A stretch of 64,000 nt of DNA from Alcaligenaceae bacterium (GCA_030538235.1 JAUNUJ010000011.1:23358-87357); one strand, 5' to 3'. Numbered from the stretch's first letter, positions 11,501 through 20,520 are shown. The notes: generated by a model from the letters alone, not told the origin. Translations and numbers: made by a program.

Positions 11501-11864
11501 CGAACTCTGTAGGAAAGTTTAAATTAAGCTCAAAGTTTATTATAGATAATGGCTTTCCTTCACATAACTTTTCAAGAAAAGATGCTGTTACATCACTTTT
11601 GATATAGAGATTAAGTTTCGTGATTTGCCATGCATCATTGTTGATTCGTTCACTATATGACCATCGATTATTCGAATAAGTATAAGGAACTAGCCGACCA
11701 TAAACAAGCCTCAACTCCACCCCATCTACAGTCGACAGTCGTAAGAGCCATAACTGAATTGCACATTCTTTCTTTTTATCAGAAAAGAGTCTCAATAATC
11801 TTGAATCTTCAACTAAATCAGTTAGCTTGAACGAAACTCCTTCTAAGTTTAGCTTAGGATTCAA
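8565..11864 (-). CDS. Large protein with PLD-like nuclease signature, candidate defence protein (function unknown)
   Basis: I do not recognise this 1099-residue protein with certainty. It may belong to the VPA1262-type proteins, but that is from memory. Around residues 440-455 is IIIFDPYFDSVGVELLSLHA, around 519-527 FHDRYILIM, and around 540-557 GYNLSNSLQNAAEDFPLL. This DPYF...HDR(Y/F)...G-x-S/N order is what is seen in phospholipase D-like (HKD-type) nuclease modules of many defence proteins, here with a degenerate HxK motif. The first 350 residues look beta-rich; the last 450 look helical (repeated Leu/Ile-rich segments). No membrane segment or signal peptide is apparent. It starts at TTG 11864 after a good AAGGGG site. 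It stands alone between scpB and the polysaccharide cluster and is AT-rich, which suggests transfer. Confidence 0.55.
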   Translation of the reverse strand: MNPKLNLEGVSFKLTDLVEDSRLLRLFSDKKKECAIQLWLLRLSTVDGVELRLVYGRLVPYTYSNNRWSYSERINNDAWQITKLNLYIKSDVTASFLEKLCEGKPLSIINFELNLNFPTEFDEQFGSFSLNKNNLAYKPVSYLLNQTANEYDSISSPHSSAGALSASIIQLNKNELIIVDDCYDAELIELIVSKLNLDTGLDFRGTDKIRLGDFELLEFPTLTASEKELLDVEFQQAGGLVCVRLDSQQLPEPDGFQFRLSIQNQKQIIYSSIALANQISEYVFEYKFEVSDDVNLLSDSTEVEIYGYANTKPGVSSLCCRYRVYYIREVELSTSMLSSDNRTAHYNWLERNLKKIEKTRALVAQTRTQDNPKFKSLISIRKSEPWVSVNQELKPLLTLLSPSKSEGKFILSRNRDNNSGKLELTEWFKKLFSDFSTNEIIIFDPYFDSVGVELLSLHASIKAKYLVFTSVPESYTKCGAFAKGDSKDTVRINSLLNSIEENSRYFKYFKIKLFGLKAGEFHDRYILIMGEEGLAIKGYNLSNSLQNAAEDFPLLITPIPADVLLEVERYASRLIQNTYKKESAGLTTTQTLYDSSSIVKMKKVSQDDLKFLDSKRAGCILSLWTSESSLCGLSGQKLKDKMHSLSLMKDGDLKLGDRHDFIKSIANQRDYEAFVEDWHIISELLARSRAINKSYPELIGMTNFLDNLRIFLDSSIYIRSQEIQDKDKRIGTIDFKQPLMRFLNRFPSPHHMSREFSYEKLRVSDYYAIKLLWHYDPNALIALAEEEVAKLASNLSISDVYRLSVLSQMVCEIVPSVMVCMTNTQLKALLGCNVGVFRWMGFYAILERLLISCDLSIILEALDWIPQANKVLFLVWIIEHLLYKNEPVEQVRQKLVNLLLSILPSKLSSKELEQIIQLSRGRHSNLFSCFPWCFNDVLGSLIEDNRVDIDVLCRIWFFDLFSIIEVKDGEISRTFKESVQGQSIRISAYLFSGASKEQQLRIIKSLRKSLTQSKRTIQQPLASTSSYSKWDGALEVSMWILAITKCISYFLQPNNREESEIDELILEATKLISTDRLDEWRYCYNPSKRELAQFIGRLM

Positions 11865-11978
11865 AGTTACCCCTTAATATTGAGCAAAACTAACATCAAA
11901 CTCCTATTATAAGAGCGCATTAAAAACATAAATTTTACTTTAATACTTACGGCTATAGTGATCTCGTTTTTTAAAAAG

Positions 11979-13814
11979 CTAAGTTTTCATTGGCGTATAC
12001 TCAGGAATCCACTTCTTCAAACCAATCCTAACATCTGAGTCACTTACCGTATCCTCTAGCAACCAGTCATCCAAGTATTCTCCCAAGCCTTCAGGGACAC
12101 TTCTAGAACGAGCGATTCGTAATTTAGGGTGCGGTGTCGAACGGGTTTCTTCGGAGTCGGTTAATAGTTCTTCGTAGAGCTTCTCGCCCGGACGCAGACC
12201 GGTGAATTCGATGCGAATTTGTTCCTCAGTGAATCCTGATAGTCGGATCATATTACGCGCTAAATCGACAATTTTAACGGGCTCACCCATATCAAGGACA
12301 AAGACCTCACCACCCTGCCCCATGGACGCCGCTTGTAAAACCAATTGTGCCGCTTCAGGAATCGACATAAAGTACCGATTAATATCTGGATGGGTCACGG
12401 TGACCGGACCACCACGGGAAATTTGATCCTTGAACTTAGGGATCACACTACCGGTACTGCCCAGAACATTACCAAAGCGAACCATATTAAATTGCGTCTG
12501 ACTACCCTTGGTATGCAAAATCTCACAGACCATCTCAGCCATACGTTTAGTCGCACCCATGACATTGGTTGGATTAACCGCTTTGTCCGTAGAAATTAAG
12601 ATAAAACGCTCTGCTTTATAATTCATGGCACATTGGGCCACATTCAGGGTGCCTAGGACATTATTACGAACGGCTTGCCAAGCATTATTTACTTCCATCA
12701 GAGGGACATGTTTAAATGCGGCTGCATGAAAGACCAAATGCGGCTTCCAGAGCTCAAAGATCTCATTCATGCGAACCTTGTCTTTGACATCACCGGTCAA
12801 AGGCACCACCAAAATTTCCGGTCGATTATCACGGAACCATTGCTCAATCAGATACAGTGCAAACTCACTGGTTTCAACCAAGACAAGACGTTCTGGTTTA
12901 AAGCGCGAAATTTGTCGACAAAGCTCACTGCCGATTGAACCACCGGCACCAGTAACCAAGACGGTTTTGCCCGTGATCATTTTCTCGACATGTTCGGTAT
13001 CAATATAGACAGGCTCACGACCCAACAAGTCCTCAATTTTGACCGGACGCATCATATTAATAGCGACACGACCACTCATTAACTCAGCCAAACCGGGCAC
13101 GGTGAAGACACTGGCTTTTTCTTTGGCGGCCATTTGAGTGATTTTCTGTAGCGTCTCGGCGGGCGCTGTCGGCATGGCCATAATCACGTGCTTAGCGCCA
13201 TGATCACGCAAAGCCTCCGGTAAATCATCTACCGCGCCTTTTACTCGACAGCCCAGAATTTCTAAGCCCCACTTAGTACGGTCATCATCAAGAATAGCGA
13301 CCACATTCCACTCACGAGTACGCTCCAACTCACGAATTAACATCGCCCCGGCTGTGCCAGCCCCTAAGACAATGACCGGTTTAGCAGAACCCTGCTCACG
13401 ACCATAATTTAAATACTCTTTATAGATACGCCATAAAAAACGGCCTCCACCCATAATGAGCACCAATAAGATGGGATAAAGGGCCACGATAGAACGCGGT
13501 AGCTTGGCTTGCACACCAAAAAAAACTTCAATTATCAATAAGACAACAGCAGAAACTAGGACTGCCTTGATGACTCGAACTAAATCCGGAATGCTGGCAA
13601 AAAACCACATCCCACGGTACAGTCGCACCCAACGACAGGCGACGAATTGGGTAAATAAGAGAGTTAAAAGAACCCAATTCAATGGTTTATACAATGAAAC
13701 AATTTGCCAATCGAAGTTGAAGCGTAAAAAATACGCCGCAAACCATGCTAGCAACACAGCCATCAAGTCAAAGATGAAAACCAGTACTGCTCTAAAACGT
13801 CTATTAAATGCCAT
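11979..13814 (-). CDS. Membrane-bound nucleotide-sugar 4,6-dehydratase (PglF/WbpM/CapD family)
   Basis: Enzymes of this family convert UDP-GlcNAc to UDP-2-acetamido-2,6-dideoxy-4-hexulose, the first step to bacillosamine and related sugars. The 611-residue protein has four or so N-terminal membrane segments (VFIFDLMAVLLAWFAAYFL; WVLLTLLFTQFVACRWV), a first Rossmann motif near 148 (VIVLGAGTAGAMLI) and the catalytic SDR domain from about 283 (VLVTGAGGSIGSELCRQI), with STDKAVNPTNVMGATKR and VRFGNVLGSTGSVIPKF, all classic for WbpM. It is the last gene of the leftward polysaccharide operon and lies next to the PglE-like aminotransferase that would use its product. Confidence 0.9.
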   Translation of the reverse strand: MAFNRRFRAVLVFIFDLMAVLLAWFAAYFLRFNFDWQIVSLYKPLNWVLLTLLFTQFVACRWVRLYRGMWFFASIPDLVRVIKAVLVSAVVLLIIEVFFGVQAKLPRSIVALYPILLVLIMGGGRFLWRIYKEYLNYGREQGSAKPVIVLGAGTAGAMLIRELERTREWNVVAILDDDRTKWGLEILGCRVKGAVDDLPEALRDHGAKHVIMAMPTAPAETLQKITQMAAKEKASVFTVPGLAELMSGRVAINMMRPVKIEDLLGREPVYIDTEHVEKMITGKTVLVTGAGGSIGSELCRQISRFKPERLVLVETSEFALYLIEQWFRDNRPEILVVPLTGDVKDKVRMNEIFELWKPHLVFHAAAFKHVPLMEVNNAWQAVRNNVLGTLNVAQCAMNYKAERFILISTDKAVNPTNVMGATKRMAEMVCEILHTKGSQTQFNMVRFGNVLGSTGSVIPKFKDQISRGGPVTVTHPDINRYFMSIPEAAQLVLQAASMGQGGEVFVLDMGEPVKIVDLARNMIRLSGFTEEQIRIEFTGLRPGEKLYEELLTDSEETRSTPHPKLRIARSRSVPEGLGEYLDDWLLEDTVSDSDVRIGLKKWIPEYTPMKT

Positions 13815-13882
13815 TACTATCAGTCTATGAAAATTGGTTCTACTAATGAGTTGTCAATTTATATTGAAAACGCCATAGTGAT

Positions 13883-15058
13883 TTATGCCGTGGCTTCCTG
13901 CATTACTTCATTTAAGACTTCAATTGTCTTATCAATCTCAGTCTCAGTTAAGGTGGGATGTACCAAAAACATTAAACTCGTCTCCCCAAGCTCCTTAGCA
14001 ACTGGTAGCGCTTCTGCAGGTCTATAGGGTGTATTATCAAAAGCTTTTTCCAGGTAAACTTCAGAACAAGAACCGGAATAAGCGGGGACACCACGAGCAG
14101 TGATCTCATTCATAATACGATCGCGGCTCCAGCCCTCTTTTAGTTTCTCCGGTCTAACAAATACGTAGCATTTATACGCTGCATGCAAGATATGACTTGG
14201 AATCTCCGGAACACGTAGAGCTGATAAGGATTTAGCTGCCTGCCAGATTTTTGTTGCATTGAACAAGCGTTGTTTATGCCATTCCGGCATACGATTTAGT
14301 TGTATACGACCAATCGCAGCCTGCATCTCAGTCATACGCCAGTTTGTACCAAAATTTTCATGCAACCAACGAAATCCCGGTGCATGCTCACGCTCATAGA
14401 CCGCTTCGTAGCTTTTACCATGATCTTTAAAAGACCACATTTTGCGCCAAAGTCGTTCGTCATTGGTGGTTACCATGCCACCCTCACCACCGGTAGTCAT
14501 GATCTTATCCTGACAAAATGACCATGCACCCACGTGACCAATACTACCTACCGCTCGCCCTTTATATTCAGCGCCATGGGCCTGAGCACAATCCTCGATT
14601 ACATATAGATTATGCTTTTCAGCTAAAGCCATAATGGTGTCCATATCCGCAGGCATACCGGCCAAATGCACTACCACGATGGCTTTGGTCTTTGGCGTTA
14701 ATACTTTTTCGATTGTATGGGCTTCGATATTTTGTGTGTCAACATCAACATCTGCGAACACAGGTGTCGCACCCGCATTTACAACACTAGAAATAGAGGC
14801 AATGAAGGTACGTGGTGTAACAATCACCTCATCTCCCTCAGCTATACCCAAGGCAATCAATGCGACATCTAAAGCTAAGGTACCATTAGCAAGCGCTATA
14901 GCATATTTAGTGTCAGTAAAATTCGCGAATTCTTTCTCAAATTCACGACACTCTTGACCGGTCCAATAATTAACTTTATTTGATAATAGGACTCGTTGAA
15001 TGGCTTCTGCTTCTTCTTGAGTATAAGAAGGCCAGGGAGAGAATGGAGTGTTTAACAT
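13883..15058 (-). CDS. PLP-dependent DegT/DnrJ/EryC1-type sugar aminotransferase (PglE-like)
   Basis: This would aminate the 4-keto sugar made by the neighbouring dehydratase, giving a 4-amino-4,6-dideoxy sugar. The 391-residue protein starts NTPFSPWPSYTQEEAEAIQR and carries the family motifs ALANGTLALDVALIALGI, VIVTPRTFIASISSV, VIEDCAQAHGAEYKGR and WSFCQDKIMTTGGEGGMV; the Lys in the last is the expected PLP-binding residue. C-terminal VHPTLTETEIDKTIEVL is also typical. It sits between the dehydratase and the PglD-like acetyltransferase. Confidence 0.9.
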   Translation of the reverse strand: MLNTPFSPWPSYTQEEAEAIQRVLLSNKVNYWTGQECREFEKEFANFTDTKYAIALANGTLALDVALIALGIAEGDEVIVTPRTFIASISSVVNAGATPVFADVDVDTQNIEAHTIEKVLTPKTKAIVVVHLAGMPADMDTIMALAEKHNLYVIEDCAQAHGAEYKGRAVGSIGHVGAWSFCQDKIMTTGGEGGMVTTNDERLWRKMWSFKDHGKSYEAVYEREHAPGFRWLHENFGTNWRMTEMQAAIGRIQLNRMPEWHKQRLFNATKIWQAAKSLSALRVPEIPSHILHAAYKCYVFVRPEKLKEGWSRDRIMNEITARGVPAYSGSCSEVYLEKAFDNTPYRPAEALPVAKELGETSLMFLVHPTLTETEIDKTIEVLNEVMQEATA

Positions 15059-15070
15059 ATAATTCCTAAC

Positions 15071-15694
15071 TTAATCTTCTACTAACTTCGCAGGGGTTCC
15101 AAAATACTTTCCGCTGCGTTCAATATTATCAACAACTACGCTACCAGCACCAACAAACACATCATTTGTAATATCAATTTGCTGTATAACACTACTACCA
15201 ATACCAATCCAACTAAAGTCCCCTACGGTAACATTTCCTGCAAGATTTGTTCCAGGACAGATATGTACAGCATTTCCTAAATCACAATCATGATCAATTG
15301 ATGCCGATGTATTGATGATTGATGCCTCGCCAATTCTTGTAAACGCATTAACGACAGCTCCAGCAAATACTACTGAACCGGTACCTATCTTTGCTTTTCT
15401 ACTCACGATCGACTGCGGATGAATCAAACTAACCAGTTGGCCCCCTAGGCTTTTTAGCTGTGAATATTTAGCATAGCGAATCTTATTATTGCCAATGGCT
15501 ACTATGACGCCCTCATAATCATCTAGTTTTTCACATAATTCAAAAAAACCACCCAACACCTCCCATGATTCATGTTGTGAATAATTAGAATGGTTTTCAT
15601 CAAAAAAATGAATTGTTTGCCAACCAAGCAGTTCTGCGGTATCAGCAATGACTTTACCGTGTCCACCCGCTCCATAGATTGCTAATTTATTCAT
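15071..15694 (-). CDS. Sugar N-acetyltransferase, PglD/NeuD type
   Basis: The 207-residue protein has the N-terminal nucleotide-sugar binding fold (LAIYGAGGHGKVIADTAELL) and a C-terminal left-handed beta-helix of hexapeptide repeats (SIDHDCDLGNAVHICPG; GDFSWIGIGSSVIQ), with the catalytic His in IDHDC. It ends in GKYFGTPAKLVED. Together with the adjacent aminotransferase and 4,6-dehydratase it would complete UDP-2,4-diacetamido-2,4,6-trideoxyhexose synthesis. The gene is 12 bases from the aminotransferase gene and 14 bases from the sugar transferase gene. Confidence 0.88.
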   Translation of the reverse strand: MNKLAIYGAGGHGKVIADTAELLGWQTIHFFDENHSNYSQHESWEVLGGFFELCEKLDDYEGVIVAIGNNKIRYAKYSQLKSLGGQLVSLIHPQSIVSRKAKIGTGSVVFAGAVVNAFTRIGEASIINTSASIDHDCDLGNAVHICPGTNLAGNVTVGDFSWIGIGSSVIQQIDITNDVFVGAGSVVVDNIERSGKYFGTPAKLVED

Positions 15695-15708
15695 ATTTTT
15701 GAAACTTT

Positions 15709-16362
15709 TTATCGCTCTTGTTCAGGTGTATTTGGCTCTATTGAATCCGCACATGTTGAACGTTGCTCAGTAGAACTCCCAGTAAACTTAGGCATAGTCG
15801 CTTCCCCAGTGGCACTAATGCCTTCTTTAACAAATACCTTCTTAAGTGTTAGTAAAATTATTTTTATGTCTAACAGAAAGGAGCGATTATCAACATACCA
15901 CACATCTAGCTTAAACTTATCTTCCCAACTAATCGCATTACGACCATTAACCTGCGCCCAACCCGTAATTCCCGGACGAACTTCATGACGTCGATATTGA
16001 TCTTGACTATATAACGGCACATACTCCATCAATAATGGTCGTGGTCCCACCAGACTCATCTCCCCCTTAAATACATTCCATAACTCGGGTAATTCATCCA
16101 AACTACTTGAACGTAGCTTTGCGCCAAAGGGGGTTAAACGCTGATCATCAGGCAAAGGATTGCCAGCCTCGTCGGTGGCATTCTTCATAGAGCGGAATTT
16201 ATACATTCGAAATGGCTTTGCATCTTTACCCGGTCGTACCTGTGAAAACAACACGGGCGAGCCCATTTCTTTTTTAATCTTGAAATAAAGTAACACAAAA
16301 ATTGGACTTAAAAAAATCAATCCAATAAAAGAAGCGACGATATCAAAGAGTCTTTTTATCAT
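15709..16362 (-). CDS. Initiating phosphoglycosyl transferase (PglC/WcaJ C-terminal class)
   Basis: Enzymes of this class move a sugar-1-phosphate onto undecaprenyl phosphate, starting the repeat unit. The 217-residue protein is the small monotopic form: one re-entrant N-terminal hydrophobic segment (LFDIVASFIGLIFLSPIFVL), then PFRMYKFRSM, SSSLDELPELWNVFKGEMSL with the catalytic Asp-Glu pair, VGPRPLL and the RPGITGWAQVNGRN block. A 25-residue polar tail follows the conserved core. Next to PglD/E/F-like genes, the substrate is probably the UDP-diacetamido-trideoxyhexose. The start overlaps the upstream glycosyltransferase stop by 4 bases. Confidence 0.92.
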   Translation of the reverse strand: MIKRLFDIVASFIGLIFLSPIFVLLYFKIKKEMGSPVLFSQVRPGKDAKPFRMYKFRSMKNATDEAGNPLPDDQRLTPFGAKLRSSSLDELPELWNVFKGEMSLVGPRPLLMEYVPLYSQDQYRRHEVRPGITGWAQVNGRNAISWEDKFKLDVWYVDNRSFLLDIKIILLTLKKVFVKEGISATGEATMPKFTGSSTEQRSTCADSIEPNTPEQER

Positions 16363-17576
16363 TTCTTACCGTCCACTACCCAATCAACAAACTTTTGCGA
16401 AAGTTCATATCTGTCAAACTGTTCTCTTGCGAGTCGTTGCGAGTTTTGCCCCATTATCACTAAGTCCTCTCGATGTTTTGCAGCATACTCTAAAGCATCA
16501 GCAAAGGCCACCGGATTCTCAGGGGGTACAGCAAAACCAGATTTTTTCTCATTAATCAAATCTGCTAACCAACCTGGATAGTTGTTGAGAACGGGAAGAC
16601 CTGCAGCTATATAGTCAAAGAACTTATTGGGAGACGTACCATAATAAAATGCCGGTACATTAGCCAAAATCTGTAGTCCGAGATCAGCACTCGCCATTAA
16701 GCCGGCTAACTTAGTCTTATTCACAGGCTCATGAAAAACAATATTTTCAAGCTGTAATTCTGTCGCTTTCTGCATTAACGATTTTTTCTGCATGCCATCG
16801 CCAACCAATACAAGCTTAATCTCCCTAGATTGACGTTGCTTTAATTCAACTGCAACATCAATAAGTGCATCCAAACCATTAGCTAAGCCATGTGTTCCAG
16901 TAAAGATTGCCATCAAATCTGTACTCTCAACCCCCTCAGGGCGCCATAACTCGGTTTCGTGAGCAAAGATATCAAGATCACAACCATTTGGGATTGAAGC
17001 TACTAATTCCGGTTTAACTCCTCGTTTGATTATCCCTTGAACAATGCCTGGCGAGAGCCCCACTAAGCGGTCAGCCGAACGATATGAAGTCCATTCTAAT
17101 ATTGACATCAATCCAAGAACAACAGGATTTTTAATAACGCCCATGGCTTTCGGTAATTCTGGCCATAAATCACGCACTTCAAAAACAAATGGTTTCCGTC
17201 TAAACCACTTAGCTAAGATCCCAGGAATTCCTGCTGTTAAGGGTGTCGTGGTCGCGAACACAATATCATATGGCTCTTTAAAAGCGACTGTTATAGATCG
17301 TAAAGCAAACTTTAAAAACACTTTAACACGACCAATGAACGATAGGCTATTTGAATAACCTAGTTCAAATTCAATAACATCAATACCGTCAACCAAACCA
17401 CGACGCATACCATTTTGAAAAGGTTGCGTCAGTCCAGTCTGCCCAGCATTAAAAGAACCACAAACCAAAGTCACTTGATGACCATTTCGAATTAATGCTT
17501 GGGCCATTGCATAGGAACGTATACCGGCCGAACCTTTAGGAGTTGAAAAATGCTGATGGAAATATAAAATCTTCAT
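16359..17576 (-). CDS. Glycosyltransferase family 4 (WbuB-like)
   Basis: The 405-residue protein has the two-Rossmann GT-B fold. Its N-terminus MKILYFHQHFSTPKGSAGIR, the FEVRDLWPELPKAMGV motif, and IPNGCDLDIF belong to the GT4 subgroup that includes WbuB, which adds an N-acetylated amino sugar early in O-antigen repeat synthesis. The C-terminal half has AIFTGTHGLANGLDAL and FFDYIAAGLPVLNNYPGW, the donor-binding region. It overlaps both neighbours by one to four bases, so it is translationally coupled. It probably adds the second sugar on the lipid carrier; the donor is unknown. Confidence 0.88.
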   Translation of the reverse strand: MKILYFHQHFSTPKGSAGIRSYAMAQALIRNGHQVTLVCGSFNAGQTGLTQPFQNGMRRGLVDGIDVIEFELGYSNSLSFIGRVKVFLKFALRSITVAFKEPYDIVFATTTPLTAGIPGILAKWFRRKPFVFEVRDLWPELPKAMGVIKNPVVLGLMSILEWTSYRSADRLVGLSPGIVQGIIKRGVKPELVASIPNGCDLDIFAHETELWRPEGVESTDLMAIFTGTHGLANGLDALIDVAVELKQRQSREIKLVLVGDGMQKKSLMQKATELQLENIVFHEPVNKTKLAGLMASADLGLQILANVPAFYYGTSPNKFFDYIAAGLPVLNNYPGWLADLINEKKSGFAVPPENPVAFADALEYAAKHREDLVIMGQNSQRLAREQFDRYELSQKFVDWVVDGKK

Positions 17577-19384
17577 TATAATTCTCGAATTAAGGTTACA
17601 ACTTTTGATGTGTTTTTAACAATAACCTCAATTACAGTTAGTGGTGTTTTTTTATAGTAATACCGTGATTCTTCACCGCTTGTAAGCGCCAAGCTAAACT
17701 CCCCATCTGATCCAATAGATAGACTAATTGAGCCATTGCTTATTGTGTTGCCGTCTAAAACCCAACTACCTGGCTCTAGGCGCCAACGAAGTACAGCTTC
17801 ATCTTTAAAACCACTAAGCTGATCTTCAACTTTAATTTCAGTGTCAAAGACTTCAATATTTCTTATATGCTTACAGCCGAGATAATCAACATAACCGCAA
17901 CTGAACTTATTTGGTTCATACCTCAAAGCTATTGGTTTTAACCAAGCGCCAAACAAAAAACGACTTAACCTAGGCATTTGTTGGTGATTATCAAACTGCA
18001 CTGTGTTGTGACTCGACACACCACTAAAGTAATTTAAATCTGCTGATGTTGTGTTATAGCTATAAGTGCCACCATCACGTAATACATTTTGACCGTTCCA
18101 CCACAAATCAAGATGTAAGACGTCCGACTGACTAGGACGGAACTTAAATACCGGAAGCTTAAAAGCTAAGAAAAACTTACCTTTTTGAGAAGTTATCAAA
18201 CCACTTTCATGATAAAAGGAATTTTTATCTGGCAATGAAAATCCATTTCTAGGTTTCTTAGTCAAGGCAAAAAAATCCAAGACCTCATCATATCCACCAA
18301 TTTCTTGATAATAGCTAAAATCACAAAATAACGTGCTCGCCAATTGCACCGACGGTCTAAAATCTCTGTAATCAGTACTAGTAACTGGAATTAACCGAGC
18401 GCCGTCGTTAGCTCCTAAATTAGGGGCATCACCATTTTCTTGGGTTAATACATACAACCAATTGCTTGCTTTTTTTAGTTGGGAATAAAGTTTGGAAGAA
18501 AATCTCGGTTGATTTAATTTCTGTCTTATTATCTCAGCAAGGCTATAAGAATCCAACATCACACGGTGATAATTTACCGAATATTGACTAAAACCGCCAT
18601 CGGACATAATAAGCTTTTGTGCTCTATTCTCAAGCCATTTAAGGCCTAAACTTTGCCAATTTTGATATTTTAGATTAGGTCTAAGCGTGTTTAATAATAC
18701 TCCGCCAATATATAAAGCCGCCGCTTCCGATGTTCCGTGGTTATTATCTTGCGCAATCGCGTAATCAATCGTTGGCTCAATACGACGTAGATGAATTTCA
18801 ATCAAATTTAGAAGATTATTATTAACGGACTGTAGTCTATCTAAGCCAACCAAGCTAGCAACAATATGCATTACACGTATCGACGTCTCTTGCCCACACT
18901 TCCAATTGGGACCAATATAAGCAGGATTATGTATGCACCAATCATTTAACCACGCGTCCAAAGTCTCTAAAGCTTTGTCGCTCCGAGCTCGTTTTTCTTG
19001 ATTAACGAACTCAAAAATCCAATCTAATCGGGAAGCCTCCCATATACCTTTGATGTCGCCAACTTCATCTGCAAAATCAGGTAGTTGATGCCAAGGTTTC
19101 TGAGGGTTAGGAAAGTTTTTACGTGTTAAAGGATTATAAAACCAATCTGGAAAGTTTCCGTGATAGCTATATTGTAAATAGCCAAATGCCTTCAGCTTAC
19201 CATTAGACATGACGGTTGAATCCTGCTCTTTTTTAACAGAGAAGAATGGCCTTCTTGGCATAGTTGCAGATAGTTTCTGAACAGGATTTAATCCCGTCTT
19301 AATACCGAGACGATATTTTGCTACACGCCATAAATTAAACAGCCCTAGAGATAGGGCTGTTTGAGTCTTTATCACTAAACTCAT
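17576..19384 (-). CDS. Heparinase II/III-family protein in polysaccharide cluster
   Basis: The 602-residue protein has an N-terminal alpha/alpha toroid region (WHQLPDFADEVGDIKGIWEA; the IDYAIAQDNNHGTSEAAALY segment with NNHG) and a C-terminal beta-sandwich region (HLDLWWNGQNVLRDGGTYSY; FSGVSSHNTVQFDNHQQMPR) seen in heparinase II/III-like uronate lyases. The SHNT(V) and DGG(T)Y motifs are typical of family members found inside O-antigen and exopolysaccharide operons. No signal peptide is evident. The cluster also makes ManNAcA, a uronic acid, which would be a plausible substrate type. Whether it cleaves, edits or transfers is not known. Confidence 0.82.
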   Translation of the reverse strand: MSLVIKTQTALSLGLFNLWRVAKYRLGIKTGLNPVQKLSATMPRRPFFSVKKEQDSTVMSNGKLKAFGYLQYSYHGNFPDWFYNPLTRKNFPNPQKPWHQLPDFADEVGDIKGIWEASRLDWIFEFVNQEKRARSDKALETLDAWLNDWCIHNPAYIGPNWKCGQETSIRVMHIVASLVGLDRLQSVNNNLLNLIEIHLRRIEPTIDYAIAQDNNHGTSEAAALYIGGVLLNTLRPNLKYQNWQSLGLKWLENRAQKLIMSDGGFSQYSVNYHRVMLDSYSLAEIIRQKLNQPRFSSKLYSQLKKASNWLYVLTQENGDAPNLGANDGARLIPVTSTDYRDFRPSVQLASTLFCDFSYYQEIGGYDEVLDFFALTKKPRNGFSLPDKNSFYHESGLITSQKGKFFLAFKLPVFKFRPSQSDVLHLDLWWNGQNVLRDGGTYSYNTTSADLNYFSGVSSHNTVQFDNHQQMPRLSRFLFGAWLKPIALRYEPNKFSCGYVDYLGCKHIRNIEVFDTEIKVEDQLSGFKDEAVLRWRLEPGSWVLDGNTISNGSISLSIGSDGEFSLALTSGEESRYYYKKTPLTVIEVIVKNTSKVVTLIREL

Positions 19385-20520
19385 TTTCCAAACTCAATGC
19401 ATTGTTCAACCCGAGAAATCATCGTTTTAATATTCCAAAAATCATCGACTCTACGTTTAGCCTCCTTAGACATTCGCTCTAAGTTTTCCGGCTTTAAAAC
19501 ATGGTCAATAGCTTGAGCAAGATCTTCGATATTATTATTATCTAAAAGAAATCCTGTCACATTTGATTCTACCAGGTCTAATTCTGTGCCATCAGCAATT
19601 CTAGAGACAACCGGCTTTCCGAAAATCATTGCATGATTAATTACTAAGCCTCCAAGCCCAGGGACGACAACTAAATCAGAGGCTTCAAAATAACTTCCCA
19701 CACCGTTAAAAATTTTACCAAAAAATACAATCTGATTTTCCAAACCCAACTCTTTTGCATACTGCATTAAGCAGTCTCGCTCTGGACCATCTCCAACAAA
19801 CCAAAGATGAGTATTATTTTTATGAGTTGTGCTTTTTAACATAAAATTAAATGCTTCAATCAAATCTCGTGGTTTTTTATCTTTAGTTAAAGCACCCACA
19901 TATAAAATAATATTTCCTGGATATTTATTTTTTAAACTCTCTACTAGTTTAGTGTCAACTTCGGAACGAGCTTTATCCTCATCCATACTATTGGGCGCAA
20001 CAATGACTCTAACCTCGCTGATGCCTTTCTCCTTAATGTAATATTCTTTTGCCCAAGATGTTCTTGTCATCACACAATTTGCTCTTTTTAAAAGGAAATT
20101 AATGACAGGATCAAACAACTTGTTAACAATATTTTTTTTTCTAGTTCGTACCTTACCTAAACTCCACCAAACGTACTTTTTTTTAAATAATAAGCAATAT
20201 ATATATATTGAAATATTGTTTAAAAAATTGATTTCGCCTTCCGTAATAATCACATCTGGTCTATCTTTAATAAGTGAAAGAAGTAGAAATGGCGAAAAAT
20301 ATAAAGGATACCTCTGACCCTTAAATGAAAATATTGGTGACAACGACTTTAATCGATGGGTATCAAAACTAGTTTTATTGTTTGTTACAAACTTATCATC
20401 TTTTTTATTCTTAAAGCCACCATCATAAACAATGATTTTATGAGTAGTTTTACTTATGAACTTACGTAGAAACTCAATTCGCCAATTTGCCAAATAGGGT
20501 TGAAAAAATGCTACTTTCAT
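19381..20520 (-). CDS. Glycosyltransferase family 4
   Basis: The 379-residue GT-B protein has PGNIILYVGALTKDKKPRDL and HLWFVGDGPERDCL in its C-terminal donor domain and the loop GLGGLVINHAMIFGKPVV, the GT4 donor site in which one acidic residue is replaced. The N-terminal half (MKVAFFQPYLANWRIEFL) looks like acceptor-binding sequence. It is very Lys/Asn/Ile-rich, matching its AT-rich DNA. It overlaps both neighbours by one to four bases. It probably adds one sugar of the repeat unit in the cytoplasm; donor and linkage are unknown. Confidence 0.85.
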   Translation of the reverse strand: MKVAFFQPYLANWRIEFLRKFISKTTHKIIVYDGGFKNKKDDKFVTNNKTSFDTHRLKSLSPIFSFKGQRYPLYFSPFLLLSLIKDRPDVIITEGEINFLNNISIYIYCLLFKKKYVWWSLGKVRTRKKNIVNKLFDPVINFLLKRANCVMTRTSWAKEYYIKEKGISEVRVIVAPNSMDEDKARSEVDTKLVESLKNKYPGNIILYVGALTKDKKPRDLIEAFNFMLKSTTHKNNTHLWFVGDGPERDCLMQYAKELGLENQIVFFGKIFNGVGSYFEASDLVVVPGLGGLVINHAMIFGKPVVSRIADGTELDLVESNVTGFLLDNNNIEDLAQAIDHVLKPENLERMSKEAKRRVDDFWNIKTMISRVEQCIEFGK

